Origin: Pelobates cultripes
Taxonomy: Eukaryota; Chordata; Amphibia; Anura; Pelobatidae
Length of the DNA: 64,000 bases
Reading direction: 5' to 3'
NCBI GenBank assembly: GCA_933207985.1
Contig: OW240912.1
Span: 78,536,145 to 78,600,144 of the forward strand
Part shown: positions 20,854 through 33,256 of the stretch, piece by piece
Position numbering within the stretch: the stretch's first letter is position 1
Layout of the letters: each line of letters begins with the position of its first letter
Program-made: the position numbers and the translations under genes
Notes under the pieces: generated by a model
Told to the model about the DNA's origin: nothing
What the model saw: the letters and a program-made list of their open reading frames with translations, nothing else
The model's database searches: none

Positions 20854-22505
20854 CTGAGTTTTAAAAATTAAACCATTTAGGTGCTGATAAACTGACACTA
20901 GAACATATTAAAAATAATTGTCTATATCATGGACCAGTGGCTGCAATGATAATGTACAACTACTTGAAGTAACACTGCATCACCTTTAATTGCCTGAGGG
21001 CAGATGATGAATTCTTACCAAATGTCACATGACTACATTGGTTGGTTGTATCACTAACTGCATACTCCGTCAATTAATTAACTCCGTACATTGTAGTTCA
21101 TTTCTGTTTGGGCAATGCCAAATGTTTTTTGTTGATTTGACTCCGAACTCTTAACGTAGTGGGTTTCATATGAAAAAATTACTAACCGGATTAAGTGCGG
21201 TCTGTCTGTTTTGATTTAATGGCATCCTCCAACAGAAAACTATGTAGGATTGACAGCTATTTTTATGCATTATCCTCTCATTTTATAGGGGTCAGAAATA
21301 ATGGTGCACTTGGATTCTCAGCTGTTCTTGACCATATGTATGTCTTTACGTTCGAGATAATAGAAGTTCTAGACCCGTTATTTACTAAGATTTGCTGAGA
21401 TTTGCCGTCAAATGTAAGGCCAAAATAGCCAAACTGAACACAGAACTGATTTGATGGAAATGTTTTCTAAACTGATTTTTTTTTTTTTGGTCTCAATTTT
21501 GAAATCCACTTTGCATTCCAGGCAATTCTTGCTTTGGTAAATAAACCTGTAGAGAGCAGAGGTATAGCAGTTTCCCTGGTATAATCCTGCTAGATTACTG
21601 TTCCAGGTAACAAAATAATGTTTGAAGTTGTGCAAAAAAGTTACTTCCAAAAACACTCTTTAGGAAGAGGGCACAGGAATGTTATAAGGTACAAAGGACA
21701 AGACTATACTAGCATAACTTCAGACAGTTTATGCGCCAAACCACTGGAAAACCGCAAAAAGAAAACTGCTGGTTGGAAGTTTGCCAAGAACTATATAAAA
21801 ATAAAAGTATATAAAAACCCTGTAGTAGAACAAAATCATATTGGACCTATAGCTCGGACCTAAATCCTGTAACCTCTGATGTTGAACTTTGGATGGCAAT
21901 TACACGGTGAGAATGCGGTGCTAACCCTCTTGAAAATGGTTAGACGTAGACAAGGGTCGGGGGGGGGGAGGGGGTGCGACATTGCTAATAGAATCGTTAT
22001 ACCATAACCTCTATAACGAGCTGCGGATTAAAGAGTGTCTTTAATTTAGAGCACAGCAAATACTTAGCATTGCTACTCTTGGGTCAATATGGTGTATACT
22101 CTGGAATATGAACCAGGGTAATTTAAAACATTCTTACTGTAGCCAAAATAATATCCAGTCTTTCTGTTTGTGGCTCACTTATGGTACATATTCTTTTTAT
22201 GATGTACTGATTAAATTTAGCAGGTACCACCTGATATTCTCATTTCAAGCTCCTGATCAGACTGCGACATGTAGTGAGAGTACGATTGTATGATTAAGAA
22301 CATTGGAACAGTCCCTTTTTTTTTTTTTTGCTTTTTCCTAAGTTACTGGTTTTCTCCGTCACATGAAGTCTTGTCATCTATAAGGGTGTTGTCGGCTAAA
22401 TACTCAGCTGTTCTGGTATTCCCTGCATAGTATTTTAGCACTGTTCCTCCCATCTAATACCATAAATAGCCCCAGAGTAATCAGACCTCGTTTTTATTTT
22501 TTTAT

Positions 22506-22553
<48 letters not shown>

Positions 22554-22994
22554 TTTTTTTAAAGAAATTTATCAAAGAAAATATTATAAATATTTCAGTA
22601 TCCTGGCAACTTGTGACTTTGCAACTTGAGAAGCCCAAACTCGGTAATTAGAAAATAATTAATACTTTAAACAATGTTATTTACATTTAACCCATTCTTT
22701 CAACAACTTGAATACAGAGCGATACAAAGCAAAATTTAGCATAGAGAACCATCTAAGCAACCTGTTCTCTCTGACGCTGCTTTTTCTTACTGCAGAGAAA
22801 CAGATTTCTTATTGAATAATAATACATTCTGTCTCTCTGCACCCACACCACAGGAACTGTAATTGTTAGCCCTATACTTTCTCCTACATTCTATAGAAAA
22901 TTTTGTTGGTCATAATTCATAGCTGCATTTTGCCATCCAAGGTAAGAGGGGAGAAAGTAAGAACTCTAAATACGTTAAGCACGCTACAGTAATC
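20854..22994. other. Unannotated DNA, about 2.1 kb
   Basis: No coding homology or paired termini are visible. G run near 21960-21970, T run near 22317-22330 and the TA array at 22510-22548. Confidence 0.4.
22510..22548. repeat. (TA)n microsatellite
   Basis: About 19 TA units between poly-T tracts. Confidence 0.95.
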
Positions 22995-23002
22995 CTTTAC
23001 AC
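22995..23002. repeat. Target-site duplication, left copy
   Basis: ctttacac, identical to 23729-23736 on the other side of the hAT MITE. Confidence 0.9.
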
Positions 23003-23728
23003 CAGGGGTAGTCAACCTGGTCCCTACTGCCCACTCGGTTTGGGATTTCAGGTGGACGGTGGTGGGTTCTGCAGAAAACGTGGGCCAAGGCTGACAGGGG
23101 AGATCCTTTAATCTCCCCTGCCAGCTCATGCAGAGCCATCCTTGCTGTAAGCCCTCTCAGGCTGGTGAGATCGAAGAACTCCCCAATCGGCCCGCTGGCA
23201 CTTGGTTCCAGCAGTGGGAGGGAAGGGCATTGGAGGCTCTGTGTTCCTCCCGCGAGCAGACTGGTCAAAGCATTGTCGCACGTTACCATGGCAACACGTC
23301 GATACAGTGCTGTGCGCACAGGAGGACAGGAGAGTCACACTGCAGCCAGACTAGCTGCAGGCTAAAGCGAACATGCCACCACTGGACCACCAGGGCTTGC
23401 AGCATTATATATACCCCCCTGGTAAAAGGTAAGAAGAAGGGAGGGGGAGACATTAAGATAGCCCCCTCACACACACACACACTGCACCACTTACGCAAAT
23501 AGCACCACCCGTCACACACTGCCCCCCCCCCACACAAACACAGCACCTCACAGACACACATAGAAAAAAAAATAGATACATTTAAGTACATATTTAAAAA
23601 AAAAATAAAAAAAAAATTTAAACCCTCCTTTCTAAAAATCACTGCGGCACTGGTGGGCGGTAAGGATATTTTACCATCAACAAAGATACAAAAGTGGGCG
23701 GCAGGTATTAAAAGGTTGACTACCCCTG
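23003..23728. mobile_element. Non-autonomous hAT element, 726 bp, complete
   Basis: The ends CAGGGGTAGTCAACCT and AGGTTGACTACCCCTG are 16-bp perfect inverted repeats of the hAT type, and both sides are flanked by ctttacac (8-bp target duplication). The interior has gtgggcggcaggtatta near the right end paired loosely with a left-end cctactgcccactcgg, a CA array, a long C run (23522) and A-rich runs (23565-23620). Overlapping short frames on both strands carry no transposase motif. The perfect duplication suggests a relatively recent insertion. Confidence 0.95.
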
Positions 23729-23736
23729 CTTTACAC
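23729..23736. repeat. Target-site duplication, right copy
   Basis: ctttacac, identical to 22995-23002. Confidence 0.9.
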
Positions 23737-24348
23737 GTTGCAGTAGCAGCATTCAATGCCAAGTGCTCTGAAGATGCTTTTTGTAACTGTACTAACTGTA
23801 TCTAGTTATTACATCAACATGCAGAAATTATTTTTTAAATTCTGGGGGCTTTTTAAAACTGTTTATTTTGTAATCGGTTTTCATCACATCTACTTTATGC
23901 AACAGAAAATTATTTCTACATCGATTATATCTCATCCCTTCACATGCAACAGTTACTGGCAAGTCCTCACAATCTGCCCACAATTGGTATCTTGTTGCAC
24001 TCCACACCTTCACAGCTATATGTAAACAATCAAGCTTTCCTCCTTGCTACCCAATCTTGGGATGCCCTATCACCATGCTTTTGACAAGCATCAACCATCT
24101 AAATGTTCTAAGTAAAATTAAAATGAATTAAAAGTCATTATTTTTAAATGAGGCACCAATAAAATGGTCTGAAAGGTGTCCTTCTTTGACAGCGCGCTTG
24201 CGGGGTTATGATGCTTGCTGTGGAGTGTTCGTTTTAAGAAAATCAGTAATTCCCAGTGTTGCGATGTGGTCAGCAGTTTTGATACTTGTGAAGCAAAATG
24301 CTGGTAAAAAAATAGCCGGGAAGAATTTTAAAAATGAGATTGATATAA
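23737..24348. other. Unannotated DNA
   Basis: No recognisable repeat or coding homology. Confidence 0.4.
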
Positions 24349-24596
24349 ACAGGGCTGGTGCAAGCAATTTTGTCTACACAGGCGAAGACACATTTTGCTG
24401 CCCTCAAACTTTGTCTACACCTGTGTCTATCCACCCCTCTTTTGCCTATCTTACCCATCTTTTTGTTGCTCTTTTCCCTTTTTGAAAATTGTATCTTCTG
24501 TTTGTCATTCTTTTCATACTTTTGAGTCTTTATCCCACTTTTTGTGGATCTTGACCCCCTTGTGTCTTTCATCCCCCTTCTGAATGTTTTCCTACT

Positions 24597-24670
24597 TTAA
24601 AGGACCACTAAAGGCACCCAGACCACTTAAGCTCAATGAAGTGGTCTGGGTGCCTATAGTGGTCCTTTAA
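24597..24670. mobile_element. Minimal T2-like MITE, 74 bp
   Basis: TTAA 24597-24600 and 24667-24670 bound an almost continuous hairpin: ggcacccagaccactt and aagtggtctgggtgcc, with aggaccacta/tagtggtcct outside. It equals the terminal segments of the 42745 and 59130 elements with the interior removed. Confidence 0.9.
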
Positions 24671-24744
24671 AGGTTCCCAAGGTTTTAACCCTGCAGCTAA
24701 AAACATAGCAGTTTCAGAGAAAGTGGCTGAAGGTTTTTTTTTAA

Positions 24745-24925
24745 AAACACACGCACACGAGCGCGCACACACGCTCTTACGCGCGCACGCTCTTACGCGC
24801 GCACGCTCTTGCACGCTCTTACACGCACACGCTCTTACGCTCTCTTGCGCACGCTCTCTTGCGCGCGCTCTTACACACGCGCGCGCTCTTACACACGCTC
24901 TAACACACATTTGCGCACGCGTTTA
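24745..24925. repeat. CG-rich tandem repeat (cgctcttac family)
   Basis: Units like cgcgcacgctcttacg recur about a dozen times with cacac interruptions. Alternating CG/CA favours Z-form DNA. Open frames through it are low-complexity (Ala-Arg-His-Thr, or Arg-Ala-Cys on the other strand). Confidence 0.85.
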
Positions 24926-25376
24926 TTGTTTCTTAACATTGATAAACAGGGGTCCCACCAGGTGTTGCCTCCATTCTGTCTCCAGAGCGCTCAGCCGCCG
25001 TGATAGGACGTCATGTATCCAAGCGGCATTTAGCTCATAGCTTGTTTGGCCGCGGCTGCTCCTCTCGGCTACAATCTTTTTTTTTTTTTAAAGGCCGGCA
25101 CCGGCATCAACTTACAGCGGCGAGTAAATTTGGAATGGCAACATTAAGTGACCGCCAGGAGAGGGGCTCTCTGTGCTCCCATCTTCTGCCGCTCACCCGG
25201 ACTTATTTGTGCCCCTAGGACCCGTGCGCCCTAAGGCAGCAGCTTGTGCCACCTTATGATAGAACCGGCCCTGGAGATATATATATTTATATCTATATTT
25301 GCATTTGACATAATCATGCTGGGTGTGATGAACAAATTTGAAGGTCACTGTTGATTTTTGAAGGTCTTAAAATGAA

Positions 25377-26126
25377 CCTGATAAATCTAAAATGAAATAA
25401 AATAAAACATAACATAATACAGTTTATGGAAATATAATATTCCCTGCTATAGATTGCATTCACAGGATTGTTGAAGTTATATGCGCTCTAATGGTGCGCC
25501 TTCCGATGTTTTGGGGGGTTAATATCTCCCTCTTAGGATCAGGTATCACCCAATATCAGGAACCATACAGGACTCCGACAGGTAGAGAAGTACAAAAGTG
25601 GTTTATTTGTATATAAACAGATAAGAGGATTGGTCTTACGCGTTTCGTCCGCTAAGGGACTTCCTCAGAGACCAGTATACATTAAAAGACATTAATATTA
25701 TCAGTAATGCTCCCAAAAAAGCAGCCTAATTCCACCTTCCCATCAGTCCCCTTAAATAGGGCTAGTCCCTTTAGTATATTGGTGATTCCAGTGGGTGTTT
25801 TTACTTGTCCATCTTCTTATTGGTGATTTCCAGATCCCCTTCATCTGTTCATTCGGAGGCAATTGATGTTACGATTCCAGCTGATCGATATTTTGAGTGA
25901 TGTATCTCATCCACTTCCGTGCGTTCCATTGTGATGTCAAAAGATGAGTCGTTCTCCCCCTGGTGTTCTCCAAGGGAATTAGTCCTGCATGGTTCCTGAT
26001 ATTGGGTGATACCTGATCCTAAGAGGGAGATATTAGCCACCCAAACCATGGGGGGAGGCACATTATTATATTTCCATAAACTGTATTATGCTATGTTTTA
26101 TTTTTTCATTTTAGATTTATCAGCTG
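25377..26126. mobile_element. 750-bp element with long inverted ends
   Basis: The left end (cctgataaatctaaaatgaa to atttccata-type sequence, 25377-25440) is mirrored at 26063-26126. An inner pair, tatctccctcttaggatcag (25522) and ctgatcctaagagggagata (26012), continues through atatcaggaacc/ggttcctgatat. The centre carries cttacgcgtttcgtccgct followed by aagggacttcctcagag. No coding frame is seen. Family unknown to me: a foldback DNA element or a head-to-head retroelement duplication. Confidence 0.75.
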
Positions 26127-26853
26127 AATCCCACATATATTGTATTTCTTGGCTTGTTCAGATGTAACACTATTTGGGAGGTGTTCAGTGGGAAGCTGTT
26201 TTCTGTTAACTCTGATAAGTATATAAGTTTATTTCTGTTCTTAAAATTAACCTGTCTTGGCAGCGATAAGTTTGCAGTTTTCTAACCATCTGGCTTGACT
26301 TGTGTTATACAGTTGTGTTTTCTTGTTTTTTTTCCCCCCCTCTTAGTATTGTTAAAAACTTATATTTGATTTTATTTCCATTACCCTTGTCTACTACTGA
26401 GCACATCAAACATGTTTTCAGTGAATGTTACATTTGCTGTAAGACCTACCTCTCTTGCATACCCCTGTTTGGGAAGCACAGACTTAATTTACATAACCGG
26501 TTAAAACTCCCCAACACTTTATGTAGGCTTTCTGTAAATAAAACTTGTTTTTCTCTCTCTCACTCTCTCACTCTCACTCATAGCTGCTGCAATAAATCAT
26601 TCTGGCTGTTTCTCTCCTATTGTGCTGGAGCTGCTTTAACACAGAGCCTGTCCCCCTCCCCACTTCCTCTTGCAGGCTTTGCTTTCCCTTAAAGTTAATT
26701 GAAGCAGGAAAGATGCCAAGTGTACACAACCAGAGGCTCTTACAGGGTTTCTCTGGTAACAAACATGCAGAGCGCACAGCCTTCTTATCTCTGTGCTAAT
26801 CAACAGAGACTGAAGTGACTGGTACCCTTTAGGCAAGAGAACCCTCTATAATA
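26127..26853. other. Unannotated DNA
   Basis: A short (CT/CA)n tract ctctctctcactctctcact lies at 26553-26580. The 130-codon frame at 26300-26692 is not supported by any family motif. Confidence 0.4.
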
Positions 26854-26990
26854 GAGATCTCAAACTCTAGCCCTCCTCATGTTGATGGCTTACAACTCCC
26901 AGAATTATTTAAATACAATAAATGACCAGAATATCATTGAGATTGTAATATAGCAACACCTGGGGGGCTAGATTTCAGGTGTTTGATCTA
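26854..26990. mobile_element. Decayed hAT-like MITE
   Basis: The left tip gagatctcaaactctagccc with cttacaactcccagaatt and the right tip ctggggggctagatttcagg with gtttgatct form imperfect inverted ends. The acaactccca block links it to the 14431 family. Confidence 0.5.
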
Positions 26991-27164
26991 CTGGCTTTCA
27001 GTCTTAGATGTGGCTTTGGACAAATGTAAGCATTGACACGTGTCTAATTGTTTCTGCTGATTTCAGTGTCTATTGCCATAATGTCCCTTATACCACTAGT
27101 TGCCTATGTCTCATTGGTGTCATGCTCATTGCAGAATACTTACTTATATTTTTTTTATTTTATT

Positions 27165-27344
27165 TTTTATGCAGGCTGTCAATCATAGCCAGGGGAGGTG
27201 TGGCTAAGGCTGCACAAACAGAAACAAAGTGATTTAACTCCTAAATGACAGTGAATTGAGCAGTGACATTGCAGGGGATTGATCTATACACTAAAACTGC
27301 TTTATTTAGCTAAAGTAATTTAGGTGACTATAGTGTTCCTTTAA
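27165..27344. mobile_element. T2-like MITE, right half
   Basis: aggggaggtgtggctaaggc, aaagtgatttaactcctaaa and gatctatacactaaaactgc follow the right arm of the 12099 copy and end ggtgactatagtgttcc plus TTAA (27341-27344). Confidence 0.7.
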
Positions 27345-29378
27345 TTAGCCCATTTTCTGGTCTTTAACTAGTTGCTCTATTGTTTGCACGCACCTTATGA
27401 TGAAAGTTTCATACCCCCAGGTTACAGTTTAATAGAGATGTCCATTACGTATCATTTCTGTATTTCAGAAAGCAATTTGGTTTCCTGGTGTTTAGGGGTG
27501 ATTTTAGTTATACCAGTTTCAGAGTTCTGTTTTCCATCCTTTCTGCTGGGTATGGAGGAGCTAAGCTATTGGTTATTGATGCCACATTGAATAATCAGGA
27601 AAAGAAAATTACTGTGAGTATGGAAACCATTTTCCTTTTTGAGCATTACAAATCGCTGTAGTTATAAGCTACCCTGGGAAGGAGACAGGGTGTGTGTCTC
27701 TACGTAATAATAATAATTTAAAGTTATTAAAGTGCTTGGAGTGACCTTTAAATGTGCGAATAAAGTTAATGTAGTGAATCGTGATCACATTCAAACGCCA
27801 TCCCCTGTGCAGATAGTGAAAAATTATTTCAGCATAAATAAATTAAGTAATATATTCTCCTGCAGAGCTACTTAATGTTTTCTAGCTGTTACAGTAATTT
27901 GGTAATTGTGTTGAGATAGGTCTGTGATATTTCTGAATTACATTTACAGTCTCTGGTGAAAGAAATGTATTAAGCTCTGCTAAACATTAAGGAAACTCAG
28001 ACTGCAGGATAAGCATTACCTGGTAAATTGACTATGCACCTAAAGACTTTGCTGGGTTTGCTTGGGTTAAGTTCCCATTTACTTCAATGTGGTCTCATCT
28101 CAAAATGCTAAGCTCAGGAAATCTCACTGGAATGGAGTTCCTGGCAAGATTCATGTTGATCAACTCGGGGAAGTTTGCAATGCATGTTGCTTTTAACTCG
28201 CCATGAGTCCAGCGTTGTTTAGTCCTTTTGGGAATAGATCCCTGTGTGAACATCTGGAACGTTAGAAAATTTTACATTGTAAAGCTGGTCTGTCTTTTTT
28301 TCCCTTTTTTGGCACAATACAATTCTTTATCAAAATGTCGATTTGAATCTGTTTTAAAATCATTACCAAGGTAAAAGTAGTGATTACTGTACAGTATTGC
28401 ATAGGTTATCTAATGTATGGTTACTTTGGACTTCTTGACTGTTGACTTGACTTCAGCCATTAATCAAGTTACACAGTAGGGAAAGGGAATTTCCATTCTG
28501 ATCCAAAGATGTGAAGCTTTGAGTTCATCTAGTCCCTACATTTATGCAACTATAAATTTAAAACAAAATAGAGGAATTTTATCAAAGCAAAAACAGTAGT
28601 TATTCTGTGGCGCTAAATAGGAGCAAACGCTATGCAAACCCAGTAGAATGTCTCTCAATATTAAGCACTCTGCACCCACAATAACACAACTTTTGCCTTT
28701 AATAAATCAACTCCCATTGCATTTTAGGTGATGGGCAGTATGCTGCATTTTAATTAATTGAACAGCCAAATGTATGAAATGGTCATGGAAATTTTCAAAA
28801 TTGAAGTGTATACTTGTTTGTTCCAACTAGGACCGACCACTACACGCAAATATAGGAAGCGAATGTCACAACTCCTAACATAATGATGCGTTAAAATGGG
28901 AAATGATTAGCAATGGTTGTTTAGATTTGGCCAGCTAAACTGACATATAAAAGGAACACTCCAAGCTCTATAACCACATTGGCATCCCCCACAATGTTAT
29001 CAGTCAGACAATTTTGTAACGGTTTCATTTCTTACCAGGGGTCTTTCGGGCATTGTTCCCTCTCTCTACTACAGCTACAAGAGTGCTAGAAACATTTGCT
29101 TGAGCTAAGCCCAGCGGTTTAGCTCATAGGTGGAGAGGGATCAGTTGGTGCTTTCATCCCAGCATCTTGAAACTGAGAAATGTAATAATTTTGTTGTCAA
29201 GATTGTTGTCCTGTGTAGGTGTTTATCTGCTAAACTATAAAAATCTTCTAACTGGCAGTTATTACAAAAATATTTTTTTATTAAACATTATTATAGCCCA
29301 AAACTTAATTATGCAAACAAAATTCACAATAATTTTATGCGTGCGTGTTCCAAGATTTCACATTATACGAAAAGACCT
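27345..29378. other. Mostly unannotated DNA, about 2 kb
   Basis: A diverged MITE-like tip (aaaaggaacactccaagctc) starts near 28948 with no clear partner. Otherwise no structure or coding homology is seen. Confidence 0.4.
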
Positions 29379-30700
29379 ATATACCCTTTTGCTGCTCCCT
29401 GATCAGAGACTTGGACACATGGGTGGACAGGACTATCTCTTGAATATTAGAGGTTCCAAGTTTTCCCTCTGGATATGAACTGTAGGAGCTTGGAATATGC
29501 TGGACTGCAAAGGTTTTGCCATCTATCAGAACAGCACATTCATCCCCTTTCCTAATTTTGCAACAAAGGGCCAGACTGTCCCCAAGAGATTACTTTAGAC
29601 ATATGCAATTAAGAGACTTTGCTACTCGAGGTGACAAGAAGCAGGCTGCCCAGACTCCACTGATGACATTCAAAAGTCTATGCATGCATGAGGCCTTCCA
29701 AAAAGGGTTGACCTCCCAGATTTATATACACTTCTGCACTTACTCAAGTGAATGGGGTAACGTTAAATATGCTGAGATATGGGAACAAGACCTGGGTTGG
29801 ACTTTGGAGGGGGGATGGATGGATGGGAGGAGATTTGAGAATCAAATGTCAAATCTTGCATTTGTGTTGCGCTTCAGGAACAATTAATTAAAACCCTAGT
29901 ACACAATACCAGTTAAATTGTTTTGTATGGGGGAAAACAGTCTGCTTTAGTAGACACAGGGGAACCTTTCAACACATGTGAAGGGCATGTGTCGATAGTG
30001 TCATTCTGAGAGGAAATGAGGTCTACGTAGACTTTTTCCTCTACAGTCTTGGTTGTTCTTGCGTTCCAGGCCCATGGATGATTTTAGCTCCCACGAAGTG
30101 AAACTCTTGAGTTGAATTATACCTGCAGCAGCACAACCCTCTTTTTTAGTTTTGGCTGAAAGACAAGATCCCTTCACTCGAGAATAGTTGTCCTCTAAGA
30201 AAGTATTCCTGACTTTGTTTCACTGACCGCACATGTTTGAAACTCGAACCAGAAAACAGGAGCTCTGAGAGAAGAATTTGAAAACTGAAGTAGCTTGTGA
30301 GCCCTAGGTTATGTGGGTTATCCCCATCCCGATGGCAGTGATTCCTCTTCTGCCTTGCTTCCTATTTTTTTTTTTTCTCTTGTACATTGCTCTTTCCTAT
30401 ACCTTTCTCTACCTCTCCTTTTTTTACACACAAGATACCACTGACTTCTAACCAAACACAAGGTTGAGATACATTCTCAAATTGAGTACAATTGAATGTC
30501 AAATTATTTAACTATGACAAACTGCAACTATTATGTACATGACCTACCTCAACCGTGAATGGTGCTTCGCAGACTTTCTTAGAGAAGCCTCAATATTGTA
30601 CAGGGCTCTTTGTTTCAGACAGCGGTACCTACATATTTATTTATTTCTGACAACTTTGGTTTTAAGTTTGGTTTTATGTAAATATCACTTCGGGCTATCA
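29379..30700 (+). pseudogene. L1-like LINE fragment (ORF2 C-terminal part and 3' region)
   Basis: The frame at 29516-29887 resembles the region after the reverse transcriptase palm in vertebrate L1/Tx1-type ORF2: YFRHMQLRDF, HEAFQKGL, YSSEWGNVKYAEIWEQDL, with further sense (LIKTLVHNT) just past its stop at 29885-29887. Upstream, the 29167-29478 frame reaches RLGHMGGQDYLLNIRG, which may be diverged L1. The following 30.1-30.7 kb, with T/CT-rich stretches (30360-30425), looks like a frog L1 3' UTR. The endonuclease and palm are missing and stops are frequent; no target duplication was found. This is an old, 5'-truncated copy. Confidence 0.6.
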
Positions 30701-30875
30701 AACCCTGTTTAAAGTATGGAAAAGTATTCTGCTATATCACTTGCATTACGACTATGACTCTGTGTGAGAGTGACACTGTATTTCTGTCTGTGGGAGTGTT
30801 CCTGTTATCCTTTATGTGGCAATGTATTAATATATGTTTCTCTTTGTGTGCCAGACTGTAATGATAAGATATTAT
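30701..30875. other. Unannotated DNA
   Basis: No recognisable structure. Confidence 0.3.
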
Positions 30876-31060
30876 TTAAAGGGATATTATAGGCACCAAA
30901 ACAACTTTAGCTCAGTCAAACCGTTTTGGTGTATAAATCATGCCCCTGCAGTGTCAATGCATAATTCGCTGTCATTTAGGAGTTACATCACTTTGTTAAT
31001 GCAGCCCCCTGCATGTAACTCACAGAGTCTTCCTAAACACTTCCTTTAGCTTTAATCCTC
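30876..31060. mobile_element. T2-like MITE, left half
   Basis: TTAAAGGGATATTATAGGC (TTAA 30876-30879), caccaaaacaactttagctc, gtgtataaatcatgcccctg and gtcatttaggagttacatca follow the left arm of the 12099 copy. Homology ends near 31060, where a gtgatgccagg hairpin module begins. Confidence 0.7.
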
Positions 31061-31089
31061 CTGCTCTTCTTGCTCTGCTTTATCTCGCA

Positions 31090-31145
31090 CCCTCCTGTGA
31101 TGCCAGGATATGCCATCATTCTGGTCCCAGCATCACTAAACAGCG
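31090..31145. repeat. gtgatgccagg...cagcatcac hairpin module
   Basis: tgtgatgccaggata and ggtcccagcatcacta form an imperfect hairpin. The same module occurs at about 40722-40768 and 43888-43935 inside other elements. Confidence 0.55.
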
Positions 31146-32929
31146 TGCAAATTAGCAAAGCAAGAAGGGCAGGATGGCAGCAGTTTCAAGACCGCAGGAA
31201 CCTTTATAGCCTTTTTCTCGACAAAAGTAGCTCTGCGTCTTGTGAAGTGTAGGAAAAAATACTAAGACCAATTAGTACCTACTTTGTCTTAGTATATTTC
31301 TTGACTGGGTGGGTTGGAATTTCAGCAAAATTCCAGCTCTGTCAATGTGAGAGTGGGCTGGCTGTCGTTTTAAAGGATGGCTCATTTTTAACACCCCGTA
31401 AGCATGATTGCACATCTTTGCATACCTTCCAGTTTTGGAAGTTATGAAACCAGGATAGGGTATAGGTGGGGTTATAATGATGTGCCAATGATGCTAGTCA
31501 CGTCACTGGTGATACCCAAAGTGGACGAGTCCATCTGGAAAAGGGCTGGTCCACGCAAAAGGTATAAATGCATGTCAAGATACTGACCGGTTTCTAGATG
31601 GTTCAAAACTCCTTTTTTTTTGGGGGGGGGGAGGGGGATGCGAGGCTTATCAAGCCAGGTACCCCATATTATGCCTGGCTCCTACTTATATGTATCATGA
31701 TGCATTCTCTGTATTTCAGACATTTTTAAAACTAATAACCACCTCTTCACATATATTTGTCATTAGCATAACCGACTTTAATTAGGAACATAACATGTAT
31801 ATGAAGGTGATAATATACCAAAAAAGTACAACAATACCGGTTTGACTGTACATGGCAGTATGCCAGTGAAGCATAAACATTTTAGAAGAGATATTGATAT
31901 TCTGGAATCTGAACAGTGATTCCTATGCCAATAAATGTTTGATTATGTCTAAGTGTTGACAGCTTTTATTGATTGGTTGAACTTTCTACAGAAAAATACC
32001 TAAGTTCTACTTACTGGTTTCTCTCTACGGAAATAAAAATGGCCGCCGGCCAATGCCTGAAATCGCCTTCCTATTATATAGTGTAAACAAAAGTGATGTC
32101 TGTGGGAAAATTAAATCCCTTGAGAAGCATCAAATATGTATTCTATGGTCTCTTGATTCGGGTAATGAAGAGATTGCTGACTTCTAATACAAGGTAACCC
32201 GAGCTGGGTTTCAGGCACAGCTTTTTAATATGGCTCAATAAAATCCAGGGGTCTTTCTGCTTATTATGAACTCGACTGAGATAATCAAGCAGTGCTTATT
32301 TAAACTGGAGAAGAAATCCAAGTGAACCGGAAACATAATAAATATTGAATGTTTATACTCAGACTCTTTCTAGTTGTATTATTTTTGGATAAGCATGCTT
32401 TTTAATGACATTGGAATGAATACATTTCCATTTGCAATAAGCTTCTTTACAAAGCAAAACGGTTTTACTCTTCTCTCGAATGCCTGATTTGAGACTGATT
32501 TGAAACTTATTTAAGTGACAAAACTAAGAAAATAAGTATGATTGAATGGGACATTAATGGGATAGTGTGACTGTTATAACAGCTCAGCAAATCATATTAT
32601 TGTCTTGTCTTGCAAGGAATAGGAACTTATCTTCATTAAAGCTTATTTTTCATGTAACTTATTATTAACCCACCCTGTCCTGCGCATGTTGTGTGGGAAT
32701 AAGGGAAAACATGAGGTTGTTTGGATGTTGATGGCAGCTGAGACCTGCCTGTTGGCCATTTATACCCAGGAAGCATTCTTGATGTTTATTGGTTGCTCCT
32801 TGATTAAGTTAATATGCGTATTATTTTGATCATGTTCCCTCAAAAACGGTTTGATCCTAGAAGTAAACCTAACATTAAACAGTTTCAAGCACTAACCGAC
32901 AAGTACTTCTAATGGAATATACCTCTAAT
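31146..32929. other. Mostly unannotated DNA
   Basis: The segment near 31260-31345 (ctactttgtcttagtata, ggttggaatttcag) recurs at 34803 and 57015. A G run lies at 31621-31637. No coding homology. Confidence 0.4.
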
Positions 32930-33256
32930 TTAATAAAACGCCACTCTAGGCACCCAGACAATTTTATTTCAATCAATAGGTCTGGGTGCCATTTCCACCT
33001 AGTTTTGTCACACATGCATACTAGTCTCCCATTGCTCTCCTGTAGGAAAGCATTGGATTGACTGAATTCCTAAAAATGTATAATATCAGCCAAGGAGGCA
33101 AGGCTAGCCATGGGCAGAGCAGCATGCCGTAAAAGAAAAGGCAAATTAATTTAATTAAGTTTTTTTTCCTAAGGGGAGACTAGAAACTAAATGGTGACTA
33201 CAACAATATAGCGTTAATAATACACATTTGTATTCAACGCTATAGTGTTCCTTTAA
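32930..33256. mobile_element. T2-like MITE
   Basis: The left end is TTAATAAAACGCCACTC with aggcacccagac, paired to ggtctgggtgcc downstream. The right end is gctatagtgttcc plus TTAA (33253-33256). ctcctgtaggaaagcattgg matches the interior of related copies. Confidence 0.7.

Larger units (their letters stand above)
24349..25276. mobile_element. Composite hAT-like element with nested MITE and array
   Basis: The left end cagggctggtgcaagcaat (24349) and right end gatagaaccggccctg (to about 25275) begin and end with CAGGGC(T/C)GG in inverted orientation. The interior contains the MITE at 24597-24670, a CG-rich array at 24745-24925 and ccctaaggcagcagcttg near the right end. No target duplication is convincing (the flanks are AT-rich), so the ends are tentative. 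Confidence 0.45.

Noticed and set aside
29000..29170. Complete MITE near aaaaggaacactcc
   Set aside because: Only one diverged tip is visible; no opposing end with TTAA was found, so it is not listed as an element.
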